From Epiperipatus broadwayi (taxonomy: Eukaryota > Onychophora > Udeonychophora > Euonychophora > Peripatidae): 64,000 nucleotides of DNA. The notes beneath the pieces are model-generated. The model did not search any database, was not told the origin of the DNA, and saw nothing but the letters and a program-made list of their open reading frames with translations. The DNA is taken from NCBI GenBank assembly GCA_028023455.1, contig JAQFVV010013088.1, positions 1 to 64,000 on the forward strand. Direction: 5' to 3'. The position numbers and the translations under genes are program-made. Of this stretch, positions 58,946 through 64,000 are shown piece after piece (position 1 is the first letter of the stretch; each line of letters begins with the position of its first letter).

Positions 58946-59501
58946 TCACCTGTTTAGTATTTATAGAGAACAAATTATTATAGTTTGATTTTCAAGCACC
59001 AAACTTTCTACATTCACAACTTTGACACCAACCACTTCAGATTAATAAGCTAGTGATTATTATTAATTATTTATGAAACTAGAGCTTATCCCTAGCCTAG
59101 ATATAAACTTAAAATCTCAGTTAAAGAATAATGTCTTTATTTTTGTAGAGGTATCGATATCTTACTCTTTATATTTATGTTGATGAAACAATACCAATTA
59201 TTTAACTCTAAACTTATAACAGATATTTGTTCAATTATTAATTCTTTAGCAGATCAAGAAACAAGATACAGACACAAAATGGATTTATTCATGATCAATT
59301 AGCATTGTTTAAAATATGCATTAGTTTGGAAATCACATGTGATTCAAAATTATACTGTTCATTATTGAAGATAGTTGATTAAGATAGGACAAAAGCCTAT
59401 TAAGTGAAACTATTAAGAATTTATTGTTAAAAGTTTTAAAATTACATTATTATAATAAATAGGTGATGAAATATATTTTAAATGATTTCATGATATATAT
59501 A

Positions 59502-59840
59502 TATTAAACCAGGGGTCCCCAACCCTATGCCTGTGGGCACCATAGTGCCCACAGACCATTTTACATATGCCCGCCGCTATCCGAACACGGTAAAAAATTA
59601 TTTATCTGATACAAATACATTTAATTTTTAAAATTTATTATAAATTATTGTATTATATTGTAATCAAATTGTAGGGCGTGCAATTTTTGAAATAAATATT
59701 TTTTTGTACATTATGTGTATTATTAACAATATCCAACTATAAATTTATATTGAAAAAATAAATGGTGCTCGCCACCTGGCCGATATTATAGAATGTGCTC
59801 TTAAGTGCAAAAAGGTTGGGGGGGGGGCCCTGTATTAAAC
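59502..59840. mobile_element. hAT-type MITE with 8-bp target-site duplication
   Basis: TATTAAAC at 59502-59509 and 59833-59840 brackets a 323-bp element that starts CAGGGGTCCCCAACC and ends GGTTGGGG...CCCTG. CAGGGGTCCCCAACC-like termini and 8-bp duplications are typical of hAT transposons. An internal hairpin (TGTGGGCACC/AGTGCCCACA) is present. No transposase is encoded. The right terminus has a G expansion. Confidence 0.85.
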
Positions 59841-60159
59841 CATAAATTTCTAATAGCAATCTGATTTCGAAATAAATTCACATGATAAGAGCCAAAGTTT
59901 TAATAAACCAATAGAATCTACAATCTGTTTTCAAGATAATCCACCTTTTTTCAAAAGATATTACATTGATGACAGAAGGTAAATAATAATGGTGTATTAA
60001 GCTTTGGTAATTATATATAATAGTAAGGGATAATTCTAGATAGAGATTTTAAATGCTTTCTCTTGTGGCATTTATTGAAAACAATTGTTTACAGGTATTA
60101 GCATGCTACATATATATATAAAACATATTTTGCGGGTTCATTCATATTAAAAAAATTTA

Positions 60160-60225
60160 AATATTGATATACCAACATTTTGACTTGATCACACAAGTCA
60201 TCCACTGGGTGATAAAAGGTAGAAA
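60160..60225 (-). ncRNA. Hammerhead-like remnant in the 3' flank of the Penelope-like element
   Basis: The minus strand reads GGATGACTTGTGTGATCAAG then TCAAAATGTTGGTATATC. ACTTG/CAAGT forms a hairpin where stem II would be, but GGATGA and CAAAA replace the consensus core. Hammerhead motifs are known from Penelope-like elements, and the position fits. Confidence 0.35.
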
Positions 60226-61267
60226 GACAGTTGTAGAGGCGCTACAATCACTGATTTGAAAAAAAAAAACATTAAAGTTCCACCAATAGCAAAAATGTTA
60301 AATTAAGAATGTTTTTTAAAAAGATCTTTCCAAATAGGAGGAAGTTTGCATGTATCATCTCACTTATTGATACAATCTGGCCTTTTAAATATCTCAATGG
60401 CTTCTCTAATTTTGCACTGGTAGATATTATCACATCTGGATATGATCCTGGTACTAGAAAAATAAATTTTATGATCTGAATCTATAGTATGGAATGAGAG
60501 TGCAGATGATGATGAGTGTTGTTTAACTGCATTAGCATGCTTATCTCTCCTAAAGCTGATGTGATGATCACTCATACCTATGTAAGAAGCTTTACAATTT
60601 TCACATGAGATATGATAAACACCAAGAGATTCAAGAGGGATTGAATCCTTAGGCTTGGTTATTATATTGCTGATATTTTGATGAGTAGAAAATGCTGTAT
60701 CTATATTATAGCATTTTAATATATGTCCAATACTGTCTGTAGTTCCTTTTACATATGGAACACAAATCCTAATAGCTGATTTATCATCTTTTTGTTTCCT
60801 ATTTTGTGCATTTTGGGCTTGAAATAAGGCTTTTTTTTTTATAAATTTATAATTATAACTAGTTGCTAATAAAACACTATTTTAATATGATTTATTTCTT
60901 CTTTCAGATGTGACTTATCTTAAAGATTAATTGCTCTATTTAAAAGAGTTTTGGTTACAGAAACTATTTGAGTTGGGTGATGATGAGAATGAAAATGTAA
61001 ATATCTGTCCATGTGTGTATTCTTTCTGTAAATCGAAAAAAATAAACTATTTGGTGTTCTGGTGACTAGAACATCAAGAAAACGGAGTTTCCCACCAAAC
61101 TCTGTCTCCATTGTAAATTTAATATGAGGATGCATATTATTTAAATGTAAGAAAAAATCATCTAATTTATTTTTTCCACGTTGCCGTATGACAAAAGTGT
61201 CATCTATGTATCTGAGCCAAATGAGAGGTTTTAAAAATGATGATTCTATATATATATAACACAACAA
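60226..61267 (-). pseudogene. Penelope-like retroelement, RT and GIY-YIG domains
   Basis: The minus strand begins with W-L-R-Y-I-D-D-T-F-V (RT motif C), then L-R-F-L-D-V-L-V-T-R, Y-R-K-N-T-H-M-D-R-Y-L and L-L-N-R-A-I-N, stopping near 60922. After a frame change in an A run near 60835, a second part reads V-P-Y-V-K-G-T-T-D-S-I-G-H-I-L, then G-V-Y-H-I-S-C-E-N-C ... S-Y-I-G-M-S (GIY-YIG endonuclease) and E-A-I-E-I-F-K-R-P near 60370. RT followed by GIY-YIG is the signature of Penelope-like elements. The N-terminal RT half is missing beyond about 61267, so the copy is 5'-truncated. Confidence 0.85.
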
Positions 61268-61309
61268 AAGAGCTATTATCAGTTAGTGGAAAATCTTTCT
61301 TAACCTCAG

Positions 61310-61545
61310 TTGAATTGTCATTTAGTAGTGTACCGGTCAAGCTAGCACATTCGCGCAACAGAATCCAGAGTCCAAGCAAAGATACCAAGCCCGACCAGTA
61401 TGAGATGGTTAGATCTCGAGACTGACCGCACTTCAACTCCTTCACCTGTGCTCCAAGACTCACGACCCTACGGATGACCACCTTGAAGATACATATAGAT
61501 ATTATTTTAACCGCGAGCCGACATAGGTCAGGGAGAAACAATGAG
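61310..61545. other. GC-richer island, identity unknown
   Basis: A stretch with CpGs and restriction-palindrome-like words (GCTAGC, GATCTCGAGA) lies next to the truncated Penelope-like copy. The minus strand has an open frame of 113 codons covering it, without a domain I know. It may be another inserted repeat. Confidence 0.3.
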
Positions 61546-64000
61546 ACTCATAACAAAGAATGGAATTTATCAACTATATATATTTAAAACTAATTAATGC
61601 ATAGGAAATCACATATATAATATAAAGAATTTTGAATTGGATTGAAATAAATAAGATCGAGAGCAGAGTAATTTATTAAATTGTATGTTTATTTTTGCAG
61701 ATTAAATTTGACAATTTTTATATATATTATTCTTGCATTTTACAATTAAAATGCGCGTAGCATCTAACATTCTTGGAGAGCGCTTTAACATTCTCTCCTT
61801 ACAATTAAAATTATTTTACATTTGTTATGCTATTTGATGAAATTAAATATTGTTTTCATCATTTGCTTTATTATCTTATTGATCAGTCACTGCATTGCAG
61901 TTATGGGGCAGATTATGCTAATCCCTCTTATTTCATGGTTTTCAGCTAAGTAATCAGACGAAGCCTTGTTTTCACATATATGTGAAACATTTAAAGTCAA
62001 ATTTATCCATAACATTATTATTTCAAACTATTGTACATAAGACCGAAACTAGCTCTTGAATATGTCAGACAATGGCTGAAACTTAATTTAAGGGAGGAAG
62101 AGTTGGCAACAAAAGAACCAATGTGCTATAGCGCTGGTAAACAGTTATAATAAAGGTTGCTCTGTGGATGGATTAATATTTAGGGTTTCGTGATCAACAC
62201 CGGAGCCCTATGACCGATCGCCATGCTGCTAAAGAGGGTTGGGGTAGCTAACACTATTGCCTGGAATTTGACGTCAGGTCTTATTCGTGTGCGACCCAAG
62301 GAGTGTAAGAGGGATGGCCGTTCCGAGTCCCATCTTAAAGAAAATGCAACATAACGAGAAAGTTTAAATGTATAATAAAATTATCACATCCGCCAAGCAA
62401 AAGAGTTGAAATAATTTAATATTTAGCCACGAGAACGATAGCTAATCAGTGTAATCATTAGCGCCAACTCTAATATAGCATTTTTAATAATCATATGCTA
62501 TACGTGGGCGTACCTTTAAATATTCTTTGCTTTCTAGTTTCAATCTCAAATAACACATTTGATTACGCGATTAATAAAAAAAAAAGGGGGGAAAAGTATA
62601 TTTGGAGGGCTTTTACAAAATGAAATAAATAACAAATATACTTATTCAAGGCTTGGATATTGCTTAGTGAAAATTAAATTGAAATTTACTTTGGGTTACA
62701 ACAAGATTCCCATTTTAAAATTGCCAACAAATCATTAAATAATCAAGGTCAAAATAATAATCAGCACATAGCCAATTCTTGGCAGTTATTTAAGAGGGTT
62801 TCGAAACAGCGTGCATTAAGCTACGATAAATAATTATCAAATGAAGAGGGGTCATTCTCTCTTCTCTTTATTATTAATATTGAATGCTCGCTGTTTCGAG
62901 GCATTAGCATATAATTTATATTTTAAAATAAAAAAAGAAATAAAGAAACCATAGTCACAACTGCAGTGAGAAAATTGAAAATAAAATTATTAAAATCATT
63001 TAGTTAGGAAACATTAGAAAGTAGGTCAGAATTATATATAAAAAATAATTAAATTTAAGAATAAAATTTTACATTTAGCAATTTACTTGAATTCAAGATT
63101 TTAGAATTAAAATAAATTTTATAAGTCTAGACTTAAAGAAAAATTAATATATTGAACTGCAGTTAGAAATGGTGATGTTACCGGTCATCTTGTAGTACTT
63201 GAGCTGGAGTTACGGGAGTCTTTGTGGTGGCTTGCGGCATCATCTTCTTCCCACGGTTAGAGCGGAGATGTTATGGCGGCATACTGGTGATGGTGGTTTT
63301 TGGATGGAAGTAAAGGCCCGTCGCCTTCACTCTGGAGCTTAGCCAAGGCTGCCTGTTTTAGCCCGACATTTTCTCTCGAACAGATATAAAAATTATTGAC
63401 TTAACTGGATGTCAAAATGTTCACGGTTGCTTTTGGTTCAGGATACACGCTGGATTCAAAAGCTTAAAGATGATCAAAGAAGGCAAAAATTCACAGATGT
63501 AGCATTCAAGCTGTAAAGATTTCAAAAATTCAAAGCTGTCAAGGTTTCAAAGAAGTAAAGATCTAAGATGGCTCCTCCACTTTTCATGGCCTTTTTTAAA
63601 ATGATCCCTTATCAGCCCACACACCTTGGAATTTCATCTCCATCAAGATTACAAAATTTTTAATTTGCTTATGTAATTAGTGGTTGATTTCAAACATGCT
63701 GACATTCCTTTTAGGTGTTATAACTTTTCTCTGATTATCAAATTTTTAATTAAATCGAATTTTAATCAGTTTAATCCGATATTAGATTTTATTTTTAATT
63801 AGTCAGGAATTTTGTTCTGATTTTATAATTTATGTGTAAAATCTTTGCTGTAAACATATTTTTAATTAGCGAGGTCTCCAAAATAATTTAGAATCAATTA
63901 GCTAGATTATTTTAAAATTGGCTTTTCTTTTTAGAAACCTAAGGCAGGTGTGGCATATACTGATACAATTGTTTACAGCAAAAACTTTACTAAACTTTTA
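61546..64000. other. AT-rich DNA with two GC-richer islands
   Basis: The islands at about 62150-62345 and 63170-63480 contain CpGs and little repeat character. Neither shows a long frame or a recognised domain. The rest is plain AT-rich sequence. Confidence 0.4.

Noticed and set aside
1-64000. CRISPR arrays, bacterial operons, rRNA genes, functional tRNA genes.
   Set aside because: None seen. tRNA-like sequences here are SINE heads without intact cloverleaves, and ATG/ATC or TA tracts are simple repeats.

Overview
This is AT-rich animal nuclear DNA, not prokaryotic. It has long introns with canonical splice sites, symmetric phase 1-1 extracellular-domain exons, RTE and Penelope-like retroelements, tRNA-derived SINEs, a hAT MITE and many TA/CA/GA microsatellites. 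The mix suggests an invertebrate, perhaps a mollusc or another lophotrochozoan, but nothing here fixes the species.

Host genes. The only well-supported host gene is on the minus strand. Four exons are spread over about 45 kb, in transcription order: CCP/sushi at 58463-58266, CCP at 45888-45679, CCP at 37434-37228, and a probable HYR (hyalin-repeat) exon at 13310-13080. All four begin and end in phase 1 and have AG/GT borders, so they can be joined in frame. The product would be a secreted or cell-surface sushi/HYR protein. Both ends lie outside the window or are unrecognised. A weak candidate terminal exon (18075-17953, minus) and a weak candidate first exon (23204-23265, plus) are also listed.

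Repeats. Most of the window is mobile-element DNA. Positions 1-10465 hold an LTR element with very long LTRs (about 3.9 kb each) around a 2.66 kb internal region; its broken ORF joins a gag-like coiled-coil/repeat part directly to an integrase C-terminal tail. Positions 50020-53300 hold a nearly full-length but broken RTE-type LINE, with RTE 3' fragments near 33.2, 53.6 and 57.9 kb. Other LINE remnants lie at 18.7-19.8 and 44.0-44.3 kb. A Penelope-like element (RT plus GIY-YIG) lies at 60.2-61.3 kb, a solo-type LTR near 34.3-35.0 kb, and a hAT MITE with an intact 8-bp target duplication at 59510-59832. Two tRNA-derived SINE families and several foldback families fill much of the rest.

Main hunt result. 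Several unrelated foldback or SINE-like families, plus the 3' flank of the Penelope-like element, carry hammerhead-ribozyme-like cores: CUGAUGA, a short hairpin, then GAAA. The best group sits next to a tRNA-like Pol III promoter and has a flanking helix that appears in two different sequence forms. This looks like a community of retrozyme-like non-autonomous elements, but no copy shows a complete canonical core with an obvious cleavage triplet, so activity is unproven. Also notable are a 162-bp almost perfect palindrome, a roughly 545-bp purine tract with an 80-base G run, and repeat-borne motifs resembling a CTCF site.
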